Positions 1-13,710 of a DNA stretch of 64,000 nt are shown here, piece by piece. Under the pieces are notes generated by a model. It saw only the letters and a list, made by a program, of their open reading frames with translations, was not told the origin of the DNA and ran no database searches. The stretch is from Lytechinus variegatus. Lineage: Eukaryota > Echinodermata > Echinoidea > Temnopleuroida > Toxopneustidae. A program made the translations under genes and the position numbers. Where the stretch lies: the NCBI RefSeq assembly GCF_018143015.1, contig NC_054743.1:25171934-25235933 (forward strand). The letters run 5' to 3'. Each line of letters starts with the position of its first letter. Positions within the stretch are counted from its first letter, which is position 1.

Positions 1-780
1 GCATCTTGGCCATAAGGTTGATCAAGTATTACTGAACATCCTACCTGAGTTTCATGTCACATGACCAAGGTCAAAGGTCATTTAGGGTCAATGAACTTAG
101 ACCATGTTGGGGGAATCAACATCAAAATCTTAACCTAAGGTTAAGTTTTTGAAATGTCATCATAACTTAGAAAATATATGGACCTAGTTCATGAAACTTG
201 GATATAAAGTCAATCAAGTATCACTGAACATCCTGCATGAGTTTGACCAAGGTCAAGGGTCATTTAGGGTCAATGAACTTTGGCCGCATTGGGGGTATCT
301 GTTGAATTACCGTCATAACTTTGAAAATTTATGGATCTGATTGATGAAACTTGGATATGATAGTAATCAAGTGTCACTGAACATCCTGTGCAAGTTTCAG
401 GTCACATGATCAAGGTCAAAGGTCATTTAGGGTCAATGAACTTTGGCCAAATTGGGGGTATTTGTTGAATTACCATTATAACTTTGAAAGTATATGTAGG
501 TCTAGTTCATAAAACTTGGACATAATAGTATTCAAGTATCACTGAACATCTTGTGTGCATTTTAGGTCACATGACCAAGGTCAAAGGTCAATGAACTTTG
601 GCCATAATAGGGGTATCTTTTGAATTGCCATCATAACTTTAAAAGTTTATAGATCTGACTCATGAAACTTGGACATAAGTGTAATCAATTGTCACTGTCA
701 TCCTGTATGAGTTTCAGGTCACATGATCATGGTCAATGGTCATTGGCCACGTTGTGGGTATTTGTTGAATTACCATATCT
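1..780. repeat. Tandem array of about 150-185-bp units with DR1 motifs
   Basis: Five diverged units share the pattern 'TCACTGAACATCCTG...CACATGACCAAGGTCAAAGG...'. AGGTCAAAGGTCA is exact at 68-80, 413-425 and 578-590, has one change at 250-262, and is degenerate near 728-742. The array runs off the left edge of the window. Confidence 0.85.
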
Positions 781-830
781 CTGTAAGTGTATTGGTCTAG
801 TTCATAAAACGTGGAAATAAGAGTAACCAA

Positions 831-1350
831 GTATCACTGATGCAGGAAATACTGCCAGAGGCATTCCACTTGTTTGTGTGTGTGAATTTTGTTTAATATT
901 ATGCAATAGTACTGTAGAACCCCGGGGACACCTATAATAGAAATATGCGTATGTGCATGGGGCCGCGGAACGGTTTTGAAAATGGGGGGGGGACTCCCAA
1001 GACCCCCTTTTTACGCCTTGCCAGGAGTTCCCGAGAAAAAAAATGTTTTAACCCTTTTTCATCGGCCAACCCGTTCTTCCTCTATATCCTAAGTTCCTCT
1101 TTTCAGACGTCATTGATCGAATACCCCAATTCATGTTCAATTCAGGATCCCAAGGTTCCCAGGTTATGGTTTCAGATTTTGGGGGCGCACACCCCTCCCC
1201 TTTCCAAGTCAGAGTGCCCCCCCCCCCCTTCACGGTATAGAGAAAGTGTCAAGATTCACTGTGCCATCATATTACAACCTGTTTTATATTGAAAACGAAA
1301 GAAATATACGTTTAATAAATATACTTGTATATTCAAATGTGTTTATTTTG
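831..1350. repeat. Gene-free stretch with a GGGGCCGCGGAACGGTTTT element end
   Basis: The sequence from about 959 (GGGGCCGCGGAACGGTTTTG) matches the terminal repeat of the element at 9646-9794, so a related, longer or broken copy probably lies here. No matching second terminus was found. No coding sequence is supported. Confidence 0.4.
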
Positions 1351-4300
1351 TGTGTTGTTTTTCTTTCCGGAAAACACGTTAACACATTCCTGTTAGTATT
1401 CAATTTTATTTTCAGTGTCTCATGATTAACGAACTGTCGAGACGGACAGCCCTTCCGAGAAACAGTGACACCGCCATCATTGTAATTGTATTCAACATTT
1501 TCTCCATAAAAATTATAAGCAGATCATTTTTTGGTCACTTTAGGGGGCCACAAGATTAATTTGAAAAGGGGGAATATTGGTCAGCACTCCCCCCCCAAAA
1601 AAAAACAGCCAATGGATTCCATAATATCTTACAACATGTAACAGTTGAATAAAACTGTGTGTGCCCCCATCTCAATACATAAAATGCGTGATTTTACATT
1701 TTTCCTTCCATCTCATACCAAAATTTAGCAAAAACTGTTGAAAGATCTGTTAATTTTTGTAAATTATTTATGTTTTTACCCTTATTTATGGTGTTTAAAA
1801 TTGAACGCGTCAGTAGGTCGCTTGGTAAGTATATCATCAGAAAAACGCTCATTTTTATCTGACACGTAGTTTTTTGTTTGTTTGTGTGTGTGTGGGGGGG
1901 GGGCGTTAAGGCATGGTGAGATGAAAACAAAATACTAATTTTGATAAAGAGATTATACAATTAATAAACGGGGAACCCGCGGCTTCGCAACATAATTTAC
2001 AGCGATTATGTAAACCAATAAAGGAAAGTTTGACTGAGCACAAGAAGGCCAGGTTTTACGCGACCACAAATGAGAAGGAAAATATACAAGGGAAACGGGA
2101 AAAAATTAAACCATAATGAAGAAAATACATATAAAGATCCATATAGTCATGCAAGTTTAACGACGTACGGGAAGAATGTAAAACGCCATCGTAAAAAAAT
2201 TAATCATAGTGAAAGCGAAGACAATAAAAGAAGATAATATTGCATGCGCGGTAAGGTAAACAAAATAGAAATATATACGTGACAGAAGCAATAGAATATG
2301 CATGCAGAAATGGATTTAAAATGCCTAAAATAAATTCGAATATTCAGCATGCCTAAAGGAAATTTCGATACGATTAGAAAATCAGTGAGTAGACGGTCAA
2401 TATGAAGAAATGCATGTTTCACCTTTTTTTTAAAATAAAAAGTCGTATGGGAACTGTTGTACAAGATTAATAACTTCAGAAAATAATGTGCAATGGATGT
2501 TAAATCCTCTGATGGTGTTTTTGCCACAAGAAGGGGGGTGAGGGGAGGTCTCGGTGTCTGATCTGGGTAGTTATTCTGGAAGACTTGATGTTTTCTTGGA
2601 CAGCATTGGATAACTGCTATTTAAAAAAAATATTCTTAAATTATATTTTTGAAGAGTTCAATGTGCTCAACTATATATTGCCAAAGAGTTGGGCAGATAA
2701 ATTATTTACGTAAAACCACCATTGCTTAGCGTGCCAAATATCATGAATATATTATACTGGTCAACGAATTTCCAAAATTGTTAGACGACAAGCAAGCTTC
2801 AACACGTTTTTAAAGTAATCGTACTTACAAACTCACAAGACGTCTTATTTCACATCTCTCAGACTTGATAAACAGTTTTTCCCTCCGCCGAGGTAATTCT
2901 TTTCTCAATAATTCATCGTGTCATAATTACGTCAGAACCTTTGAAATATATTTTTTTTAATATTTATATGCGGGTATTTCATTTTTGTCATACCCTCAAC
3001 AAACGTCAGAACTGGTTTGACGGTTTGGCATAGGGAAATGCGAAATATGTTCAAACTGTTAAACATGTGGAAATTATTACACAAAGATGTTCAACACAGA
3101 TTAACAAGAACTGTAATTAAGAGCAATTGGATTTCATCGACGGGGGGGGGGGGGGGGTCAGGCTGGTGAAAATTTAAAAATATGTAATTTCATACAAATT
3201 AAACATATGGGCAGCACCTGCTTCAATAATGAATTCACAAACCAAACCGGCATTACGTTTCTAAGAATTTCCCGTTTGTCTTCATTAAATTTTACTTGTT
3301 TCCTGTAATATAAACAAACACTCTTAATAACCTGAATGTCAAGAACTTGTAGGGATTTTTCTTGAAGGCTAAAATAAGCTATACTTTTATACATCCTTGG
3401 CAATGAACGGAAAAAAGGCCAAGGTTAAGCGCCATGACGTACCAACGCGTCATCTGTGTATGGTAACTGCTTCTTTTCATTGGTAACCCAATTATCGAAT
3501 AATCAAGTACAGCCACTCAGGAAATTACACATCTGCACACTGCCACGCATGTGACACACACAAAACAGCACGAATGGCGTGTACTTGCGCTATGCGATGT
3601 GTGTGGTACTTGCACGAGTGTAAATATCGCCGTGCATGATGCACACGAATGAACACGAAAAAGTCGGACACTCGAGATAGAGTGCACATCTGACAGTGCA
3701 CGACAAGGAGTTCGGATGCCACGGATTTGCAACCAGGCATTTCAGATGTAAAAAAAAGCCTCTCAATAGACTTGGGCTATCTATTTTCTGCTACATTTGA
3801 ATCCATCCACTATCCCCAACAATGCATATAAGGACAAAATCCACGATGGTAAGAAATTGGGGGTAGATCACATTATGTCAATAGTGTGTTCACAGTGTGA
3901 AAGGGGTTATATCAAATTATCCACATTTTCTATCATGTCAATATTTCATTCACATGGCCTTTTAGCAACGGGAAAACAATGTGAATCACACTATTTTATA
4001 AAATTGCGAAAAATTACCACCAAGACCACAAAATAAGTGATGTACATTGTAAAAACTCTGCACAGTACAATTTACGGTGGAGCTGTCCAGTGTGAGGTAG
4101 GCCTGTCATAATTCCAATTTGAAGTATGTGAATAACATGTCTGCAATGACATCGTTCACAAGTTGATCATGACCATATGTTTCATTGAAAAAGACCACCA
4201 CACTGCTCACATGCTTACTTGGACACAATGTTAAAGAGAAATTCCAGTAGTTGCAGTAAACGCTGATTTCATGAGAAAGTCTGTAAAACAAGGCTTAATT

Positions 4301-7300
4301 GTCAGAATACCATCGAGGATCTAGATCTGGTACAGTTACATAAACTGAACTTTGTAAAATCTTGAAATCTACGCTGAAAAACGTTCACACTGAAGATCAC
4401 CAACACAGATAGGCACACGTGGGACAGTGTATTATTATTGCTGGAATAAAGACCCGACGGAAGTGACCGAATCCGCGCTTATTTTGCTTATTTCTCAGCA
4501 ATTACACAATTTCTCCCAGAATACTTTGGCCCATATTTTTTATTCATACAAACAGACACTTGGGTGGTCATTATATTAGATTCTGTAAAAAGTCATTTTG
4601 AGATCGTTACCAAAACTGGAATTTATCTTTAAATCATTGCCACACCCTGTTAGATTTGAGCATTTCATAATAGCTTGACAAAAATTTGCATAATCCACTA
4701 TATTATGTGAACACACATGGGGATCACTGAACATTCACACTGTAGAGATGTCTGCAGTGTCAAATTTTCCTCGTATTGCATGCTAAGTTCTTAAAGCAAT
4801 TTCAGTGCGAATCACTTATTTATCCCTTTTATTTACATAGTCTACTGTGTGCACACCGTGACTGTGGATCGTATCCACAGTGTGGAGTGATCTCCGGACT
4901 GTTCACATTTATCACATCTTCACATGGTCAACTATGTGGGCCGACTGTGAAAACAATATCAGAACAATTTAGAATTATCTGTAATTTCAGCCCATACGGA
5001 CGAGACTTGTGGTTACAAAAATGCCCCTTATAATTAACGATCAATTAATTATATTATCAAACGAAAAAATGACAAGGAATCGCAATGGATGCTCTCGAAT
5101 AAAACATGTCTGTGTTATTAATCTACACAACCAGTAATGGTAATACGTCATTGATTAGGTGGAGTGTAGAATCCAATCGCAATGAATAATCTTTCAAGCG
5201 ATCCATTCGTGCTGGTGAACTTCCGATGTAAATAATAACAGTCACTTCGCTGAACCTAGGTTGACGTATTGATATTGGCCTGATTGATTTTGATATTGAG
5301 GATCAGCGAATTTGATATGAACTCGCTCTGCTTTTACTTAATGAGCTTTGCGTGTTCGTCTCAATCAATGGCCTTGGCATTGGGGTATAACGTGTAATTT
5401 AAAATTGATTGATTGTCCGTGTATATAGGCCGAATGTGCGTCATTTATTGTGAATATATTATGGTGCCACTACTTATTTTAGGCATAATAGATTAATGTA
5501 GATGATTGCAGATTGGTCTACATCAACTTTGTCTACTGCCCGACAGTGCTTAATTTATTGTACCTTTAGAATATCATTTCACAATCTCTTATCTCTTAAA
5601 ATTGAGTCATCGCGAACCATTAAAAGTTTGAAATTTATACATTTTATATTGGATAACAGATGGAGCAGCTGCTCGTATATAGGTCGTCACAAATCAAAGA
5701 CTATCATCCCAATATGTTTCTTTTTCCTTCGATGGATTTTCCTCAAATTTTCAACAAACTTTTTTTCGTCATGGTGAACTTCCTCATTAATTAAAGGGGA
5801 CATTATCGCAAAAAAAAACCCGGGTAGTATGAAGTTGCAACGACCCAGACTGCTAGTTGTGGTATCTTTCCTCTTTCTTTCTTCCGGGTCTTGCGCCTCG
5901 ATCCCCCCCCCCCCCATTTTGTGAAATATATTATTTCGTTTGTAAATTTTGCCATATTTTCCTCAACTAATATCCCCCCCCCCCCCATAGCACTATAACC
6001 ACTGTCGACAAGCATTCGAAATGAAAAACTTCCTAAACGAGGGAAATCCCAATTTCTAACGTTACTAATCACCACACGGATATATTAGAGAACCAGGTCA
6101 CAAATTCATGACATAAGATTTTTTTAAGGTCTGGCTCCTATCAAAATAGAAAGTAAAATCAGGAGGGCGGGGAGGGGATAACATCAATTAGGGAAAGAGG
6201 TCATTCTTTCTTTGGGTTTAGAGCAAGAATGCGGGTGAAGTGCAAGGCTGTGGACTTGTGACCCGATCGAAACATACGTAACAATAAAGCAGATCGGTCA
6301 AGTACCGCGAAAAATGAAATATAGAGCTGCTTGGCTCGCCGCCAAGAAATGAAAACTAGTCTACGCAGGAAGGCCTTTTGAAAAAAAATCATAAAAAGTT
6401 AACCATTGTCAAAACTTAATACTCTTGTTGAAGGATTGATTGTAATATTTTCATGTTCAGGTTGAAAGGCGCGATGTGTTCGTTTTATCGTAGTTTAAAG
6501 GTTTCTTCCTCCATAAATTTGTCATTTATATAAATGTAGTTCATTTAGTGTAGTTTTCTATTTATACTCGTCCATTTATTCACTAATCTGTTTATTTCAT
6601 AAATATAATTATCCATTCATTTATGAATCGATTACCTGACATATGGTGGGGGGGGGGTCCTTTACTGTTATGTAGAGTTCAATGATAGGTCTAAGCTGTA
6701 ACGGGCGTTTGTGCATTATACTTGCTTATATAGCACTTAATACTTACTTTGTCAGAAGTCTCTAAGCGCTCTACAGTATATAATAATCAACATAACCTAT
6801 TTAAAATCACGTTTTTATGTTTCTCTGCATGTCTCTTACTTCATTTTTTTTTTATAATGATCAGCAAATGTCCAAATGAATTTCTACAATATTAATTATC
6901 CATTTCTGCTGTAGGCCTGTCGCCTATCTACCCGTTTCATTTGTTTGTTCGTATTCTGGGGTTTCCGATACGCGGAGGTTTTGTATTATACTGTGTTTAT
7001 TCATCGTTGTGTGTGGCCGAGACAATAACTAAAAATTCATTTCATCGTAATAACAGGCAGTCCTAATCATACTCAAATAAATACACAAACAATAATCGAT
7101 TAGTACATAGGGATATTTTAAGGATCAAAAAGTCTGGCACTCGAGACTAATGACATTGGCAATGGTCAGTTGAATAATTTACGATGACCAGTCACCTACT
7201 TTTTTCCCCTGTGACGTCGTTAAGGTGTCGCTTGACCGGTAGATTTCTGAGTATCTCTCCCTTTTCCAGCTCATCATTCCCTAACCCGAGGGCTGAATGG

Positions 7301-9645
7301 ACGATGAGTAATATATCTAGGCCAAGTATGAGGACGTGAACTTGCGACCCCTGGAACCTATTTGTAAAGCTGCACGAATGGATTGAAGTGGCCAAGATAA
7401 GTTTCGTGTGTGCGCATCTTGCGTGCGAGCGGTGCGGGTGTGGGCTTGTGCATTGTGCGTTTAATGTTGTTTCTCTGGTTGAGGCGGAAAAACGAGGGCG
7501 GAGTTTATTGCTTGGAGTGCAGTGCACACAATCTGGGTCATTCGTACATGCGTGTGTTGATTTCTTGGCGGAGGGATATCATCGTCTTGAGACAGAGCTT
7601 GAAGATGGGGTCATGTAGAGGACAACTGAGGACACAATGAGGACATCTCGGCTTCCCCTTCTTCTCTCACCAAAACCCTCGATCCTTGTTTTCCGATATG
7701 TGGAAATTGTAGATGTCGGCAAAAGATAGCATCGCTTCTATTGGTTGATTCACTGTCGATCTGCCTGACCATAGAGTCAGATTTTCTATGATATGCCCGA
7801 CGTATTTTATTCATAATGAATTATTTCAAATTGATGTACGTGAATACCGGAGGATAATACAGGTAGATGGGCAAACTTTCATTAGACGTAGAAAGAGGGT
7901 GCGAGGCAGGTGGTGGGGTGTGTTTTCAAAGTGTGAGTAGTATGGCTGTATTAAAACGGTGTTCTTTTTCTTTAATTTACTTTCGGCTTGCCGTTGAAGG
8001 GCTTATATATTCCTGTTGATATGTATACGTTGTAGTTGTTTTTGTGTGAGGGAGTGTGTGTGTGTGCGCGTGTATTCATATATAAAACGTAAACACCCCC
8101 CCCCTAAAAAAGAGGACCCAGGCCAATGTGTATAGTACAATGGAGATGAGAGAGCGTGAAAATATGAGAGGCGATAGGTATAATGTCAAGATATCCAATG
8201 GGGGATCTTTCAAACACTTTCAGAAGACTGATGCCTGTAAAATAGAATTGTTTCAAGTCTTTCAATGATAAATGAAGACAAAAGCTCGAGAGTGGATCCA
8301 GAGGGATTGTTCTTGACCAGTCCCGCTGAAATAAAATATGAAATATAAAAACTAATCGCAAGCACAAAATAATGTTTTGAGTCGTATTATACGAGTCAAT
8401 TAATTTTAATTACAGTGTGGATTCTTTTATGATGTTCTTAATATTGATTTGTTTTGGAAAGGGTCATTGACAACATTGTTGGTTAAGTATTCCCAGTATA
8501 TTTTGCTTATATACGAATCGGTTCAGAATGTTCCTGCAATGTTTGGTGTGTATAGTTTGTTGTCTATCATGTTTTCTGTGTGCAGTTTGGGAGAAGGATT
8601 TTGCCATGTTTTTTTTATTTCATTCTTTTCGCCTCGATGGGTCAGATGAGTGCAGATTCCGAACCCCCGCCCTTCATCGACTTCTGAAATTAAAAATTAT
8701 GCCACATATGACCTCGTTTTCTCCGCTTCCTTTTCATTTAACCCATTTCATTATCCGCTCCCCCACCCAACCCCGAAAGAACTCAAACAATATTTATAAA
8801 CACTATTGACCGTTTTGTTATTTTATATAGCCTGAAGCAAATAACCTGCTGACCGTTAGAGAAGGTGACCGACAAAGTGGGCTAAGTTCGAGGCCGTGGA
8901 CCTACGAACTTTTGAAGTGACCTCCACTGTGGTTCTGGGTCAAGTTTGATGACTTGACATTCCGGAGTAATCCCTTATTGTCCGGAGAGAATGGACAGTA
9001 AGCCCGATGGTCAGATGAACTTTTGACGCCCACGCACTGTTTTCATCGCTGACCAGTGGTCTAATTCCATTTCCTCAATGCATGGATTTTTTTCGTTCGC
9101 TCTCTCCCTCTCTTTCTTTCTTCCCAATCACCTAGTATACAGATTCAGACCCTTGTTTGTAAATGTTAACAAATACAACAACAAAAAAATGCACCCTCAA
9201 GACAATCTGTCAAATTGACTAGATCAGTAGTCAGCTGTGTGCAACTGATATTTCTAGTCACAATACTGACGTATATTCTAGTCATGAATATCTCTGTCCT
9301 AGTGATATAAGACTAAAAAAATAGTAAAATGTGACTGGAATAACAGATTCGGGTTTGTATACTTGCAGGATGCAGACTATACATCCCACCGGCGAACCTG
9401 ATGCGTATAGTCTGACTGAACAAACCCTTTTATGACACCAGGAAGAACATATGTCATATGAACAAAACACATCACATGCAAGCTACTAAAAGTTATAAAT
9501 CGTGGTATGTCCCAAGACAGATGAATAAATTGACAATCACATTATGTGCTCAAACCCAACTCCTTATCCTCCACTCCATTTTCCAGTTTTCATACAACTT
9601 TCTATTCCTTCCTCTAGCTCCAACACTCTGAAATCTTGTTTCTCG
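1351..9645. other. Intergenic DNA without supportable genes
   Basis: AT-rich sequence with short unconserved open frames only. It contains a GT tract near 1880, G runs (e.g. 3139-3157), C runs (5904, 5977), CACAGTGTG motifs (3.9-4.9 kb), and a short SINE-like fragment near 6720-6780 (TATATAGCACTTAATACTTA). Confidence 0.5.
3885..4885. repeat. Region of recurring CACAGTGTG motifs, probable old inverted-repeat element
   Basis: TTCACAGTGTGAA-like sequences recur (3889, 4090, 4387, 4735, 4875). At 4861-4881 ACTGTGGAT and ATCCACAGT form a 9-bp hairpin with a 3-nt loop. Ends and target duplications could not be defined. Confidence 0.3.
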
Positions 9646-9794
9646 CAGGGGCCGCGGAAGCGGAGGGGGGGGGGGGGGGGCTTCAGCCCCGCCACCTTTT
9701 TCCAAAACCGTGTACAAAAAAAACGTAAGAATGATTATGATTGTGATTTTGTGCATGGTCAGCCCCCACTTTGAAAACCGTTCCGCGGCCCCTG
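9646..9794. mobile_element. Short non-autonomous element with CAGGGGCCGCGGAA termini
   Basis: 149-bp segment starting CAGGGGCCGCGGAA and ending with its reverse complement, flanked on both sides by TCTCG (9641-9645 and 9795-9799). It contains a G run of about 19 bases and no coding sequence. CAGGGG ends resemble hAT-type elements, but a 5-bp duplication is not their usual 8 bp. Confidence 0.6.
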
Positions 9795-10904
9795 TCTCGA
9801 TCCATCTGTCGAAATATACATTGTTCGTTTTGACCACAATCGTTGGGGCAAACACATTACTTTCTGTTTCGTTTCTAGAACAACACTCATGGGAGATTCT
9901 ATTCAAAATAACTCATTATTACATGAAATGCAGTACAAAGTAGACGAAAAACCACCATTGCATACCCCCAGGCTGTAGCTGAGACTAATCATGCTAATGA
10001 TTAGCATCGTTTTTTCATAGAAAAAAAAGAATGAATATACAAGAAATAATAAAAAAGGGAAAACAATAAATTAAAAATAGTAATAATGAATAAAATTGTT
10101 ACCCCACTCTTTATACAGTGAGTGGCAAAAATAGTCAATCACGACTTATTGCCAAATAAAAACAAGGAATGGAATGGATAGCTTGAAGAATCAAACACGA
10201 TACAAAACAATCAAAGTATTGCTGAATCATATTGCATGTTTATTCATGTTAATGAGATCATATCCATGAGGATCATAAGGGATTTAAAATGACCTTTTTT
10301 AATCAATATATACACCATGTACACACAAATATATTTAGCTTGCACTCCCACCCTTCCATGGTGTTGTTTAAAAGGATATGCATCTTGTTCCTGATTTAAA
10401 ATAAAATGCTTAAAATGCTCCGTTTTCAGGTCAAATAATTCATTGAAAAAAAACTCGATTAACATCGAACAATGGGAGCGCGAAGCATAAGCTGAAATTC
10501 AAGTTTAAATACTGACCTGAAAAGGACTTCTAGTACAGTACTAGTAATCGTGAAAACGATAGGGCCTACATTTTGGTACTATCTCGAACCGAGCTGGTTT
10601 TTGTGTATGCTAGTTCTTAAACAGTATCATAATTATTTGTAGATGCCATGTATCAAATGATGTGTATTTTACAGCGTTATCTTCTATTTTATCATAATAA
10701 ATCCAAATTTTGAAAGCATATATTTGTAGATTTACCAAAACTATATTAACCCAACATTAAAATGCCCAGCAATCATTCAAACTCAAGGACATAATTATTC
10801 TCTTCATATATTTGTCTTGTTTGCATCGTTTTTACTAAATAGCAAAATTTGGATCGAAGGAAAAGAATGGTTTTAGCGTTATTTTAGAGCATGAAAATAT
10901 TCCT

Positions 10905-11215
10905 TTAAAGTCAAGTCCACCCTATAAAAACAAAATATTGATTTGAATCAGTAGAGAAAAATCAAACATGATTCACTTGAAAATGAGGAGAAATTAAGAA
11001 TATTTCATATTCCATGTAATAAAATACAAAAGGATAGTGAGTGGGTGACGTCGTCAATCCCCTCATTTGCATAACCATGATGCATACATATCTGTTTCGT
11101 GAAATTAAGCGAAACTTTATTAATGTCATAATTTGTTTCATACTTGTTGAATTTTGTCTTTTTATCCGGCTTTTTATTCAAATCAATTTTTTGTTGGGAT
11201 GGACTTGTCCTTTAA
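10905..11215. mobile_element. MITE of the 'AAAGGACAAGTCCACC' family, copy 1
   Basis: Begins TTAAAGTCAAGTCCACCC and ends with the inverted form (GGGATGGACTTGTCCTTTAA). The interior includes GTGAAATTAAGCGAAACTTT and a CTCATTTGCATAA stretch, shared with the copies at 14501 and 45632. Confidence 0.7.
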
Positions 11216-11559
11216 GAATTTATCTGGGCAATATTGCCCGATCTGAACAAAGGACAATCAAAGGACTGTTAAGATTTCAATACTATACCCCTCCCTTTCC
11301 CGTCCGTCGACCCCCGTCGACTGTCGAGTGACAGCGGTATTTCAACAGCTATCGTGGGCACCGGTCAGTCTTATTCTAGTGGTCAGTAGTTCCCTTTGTC
11401 CGGCGAGTAACAACATAATTGAGATCACCCTGATTTACATATATGTTGGTCAAATTCAACGGTTCTCTCTTTTTACGAGCGCGCTCATATTTCAAAATCA
11501 ATTTTTCATGCCTTTGTTCCAAGACCATTTTGGTTTTGGAGCGAAAGCGCTATAGGGGT

Positions 11560-12165
11560 CCCCGATCTTCCTTGATTGATTGCGATGTTCCCTTTACGCC
11601 GTCTGTACCCCCCCCCCTCCCCTCTATCTTCCTTGTTATTCTCTGGGTCACTCTTCGTCTTTTCAAAACTCCCAAATTCTCAACTTCTGTCTATTGCAGT
11701 GTTTCCAGCCTCTATTTCATCTACATGTACCCCGCATGTACCTCCCATCTGCCCCATTCCGGCCCCTCTCCATTTTATACCTTCCTTCATCCCTTTGTCA
11801 TGATTGTTCTTCGAATCAGGAAATTGCCCTTTTGTTGAAGGGTGCATGTTGTAAACCAAGTAAAAATTATTGGTGTTATTGTCATCATATTTTTTTTGGG
11901 GGGGTGTACATGTGACTGTTCAATTACTGTTATTTTGTATAATTTTGTTTTTAACCATTGCGCAGAACTAAGGGGGATTGGCCTCGATAGGTCTTTGGCC
12001 TTTGCCAATCCCCTACATCCACTGCGTATTGGTTTTTACCATTTTCTTTTGTCATATTGATTTTCAATTATGTATTGATTGATTTTTATCATGTTTATGT
12101 AATTATTGTATATTTTCTACCCTTTTTTATGGATGTGAATAAAGTGAATTTGAATATTTTGCATG
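11560..12165 (+). mobile_element. Likely 5'-truncated LINE 3' end with hairpin
   Basis: The 3' end is ATGTGAATAAAGTGAATTTG followed by AATATT, a tail type I associate with CR1/L2-like retrotransposons. A stable hairpin (GGGGATTGGC 11973-11982, GCCAATCCCC 12004-12013) sits about 125 bp upstream. No reverse transcriptase frame is present. The 5' limit is uncertain. Confidence 0.45.
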
Positions 12166-13676
12166 CTTGTTAATTGCTCTTAAATAACATGAGCGATAGA
12201 GATACGTATTCGATCTCTAAATTAGTATACCTATAACCATTTTTTTTTTGGAAAATATATTAGAAGATGGCCAGTCGTGTGAGATATACCTGTTTCATCA
12301 TCTCATAGATTCCTGCTCCAAGATTTGCCAACTTTAATCAAAAGTTGAGTAATGATGCATTTCTGTTTCTGCCTTTTATTTTGAGAAGGGTATATACCTA
12401 TATAGACTCTTTTCCAGATAAGCCTGCATGGTGAAAGTCGTCCTTTTTAATTCTTCATAAATAATGTTCATCAGGCATTTGTATAATTACACCATCCACC
12501 CCCCCTCTCTCTCTCACACACACACATTTTTATGTCCACAGACAATGCCCATCTATCGAGAAATGACCTGAGGAGACCTTGGCCTCACGTGAACCTGCAC
12601 TGTGATGCGCGATTACACTCCGCTCCCCCCCCCCCCCTCCCCCATCCAACCGCCTCCTCATCTCTCTCAGGAAAATAAAAATGCATTAAAAGGCCCATCA
12701 TGAATATTTTTGGGATGTGGCAAAAGATGAAACTAAACTGCGTAACAAAAGCCTGGGGGTCTCGTTCTTGACTCGACTAGCGCGGGGTGCGGCTTGACCA
12801 ATAATTGTACAGATGGTCAGCTGTGATAGCGGGCAATTCGCAATGTGTAGATGTATGTTAAAAAAGGGAGAGGGTTCACAAGAGACATAGAAAGAACAAA
12901 TAACGAAAGAAAGAAAAAAAAGAAAAAGAAAGAAAAAAAAGAAAAGAAAGAAAAAAAAAAGAAAGAAAGAAATGGAGTATGGGAGAAAAGATCAGAGGTG
13001 GAAAGCATGATCAGGCCAAATAGGTAGAAGGGGTAGAAGACAGTTATTGTCGTACACCAACTACGCGAATAATCATGACATGGCTGACAAGATTCTTTCG
13101 ATGAAGACAAAAATGGAAAAAAAAAGACGGAGGCGGGGGTGGGGGAGGGGGAGGGGGGCTCTGAAGAAATAAAAGACCGACCATAGTACGGATAAAGGGA
13201 GCACGAATGTGTGTTGCGAATAATGCAACAAGCTGAGCGTTAAATTACATAGATTGGTCTAGTATCAAGTCCACGATGTCGTATGCTAATCATTGTTAAA
13301 GCAGTTCCTAATTCTTATCAGGTCTTCGTACAGATTTCTATTTGGTTTTGGCGACCGGGAGTAGTGGTATATTCATACATTGTAAAAAATGTTGAGGGAG
13401 GTAAGAAAATGAGATTATGAAAAATATAAATCCACAGTCGTGATTTGCGAGGTCTGTGTCGGCAGACTAATAAGTTGACCTCGAACTCATACGGCCATTT
13501 CGGCCACGGTCATTCAACAGTAGGAGAGAGAGAGAGAGATTATGCGTACCCAGTCGCACACGCACGCACTCAAATGAATGGTCAATAACAATACTTCCGG
13601 GCAGTTTGTTCATGTTCACCGTGCGCGATTTTGAAATTATCGCCTCGATGACCTAGCTAGATGACCGCAAAATGGT
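12166..13676. other. Gene-free, low-complexity-rich stretch
   Basis: Contains C runs (12627), a GAAA-rich purine tract (12890-12972) and G-rich repeats (13128-13160). Nothing coding is supported. Confidence 0.5.
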
Positions 13677-13710
13677 TATAAATATGGACATTCGTGCGAG
13701 CAACGAGTCA
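13677..13710 (+). promoter_or_regulatory. TATA-type core promoter
   Basis: TATAAATA at 13677-13684 is followed 31-33 bp later by an initiator-like TCAGAC (A at 13710). The surrounding 13.45-14.0 kb is richer in CpG than its neighbours. The distance is canonical for TATA to transcription start. No transcript evidence is available. Confidence 0.35.

Noticed and set aside
1-780. CRISPR-like regularly spaced repeats
   Set aside because: Units are long, contiguous and diverged, in an animal genome; a minisatellite.
3158-3403. Minus-strand 81-codon frame next to a G run
   Set aside because: AT-rich chance frame with no conserved features.
12817-13110. Minus-strand frame with a Phe run resembling a membrane protein
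   Set aside because: The Phe run is the GAAA purine tract read in reverse; not a real transmembrane segment.
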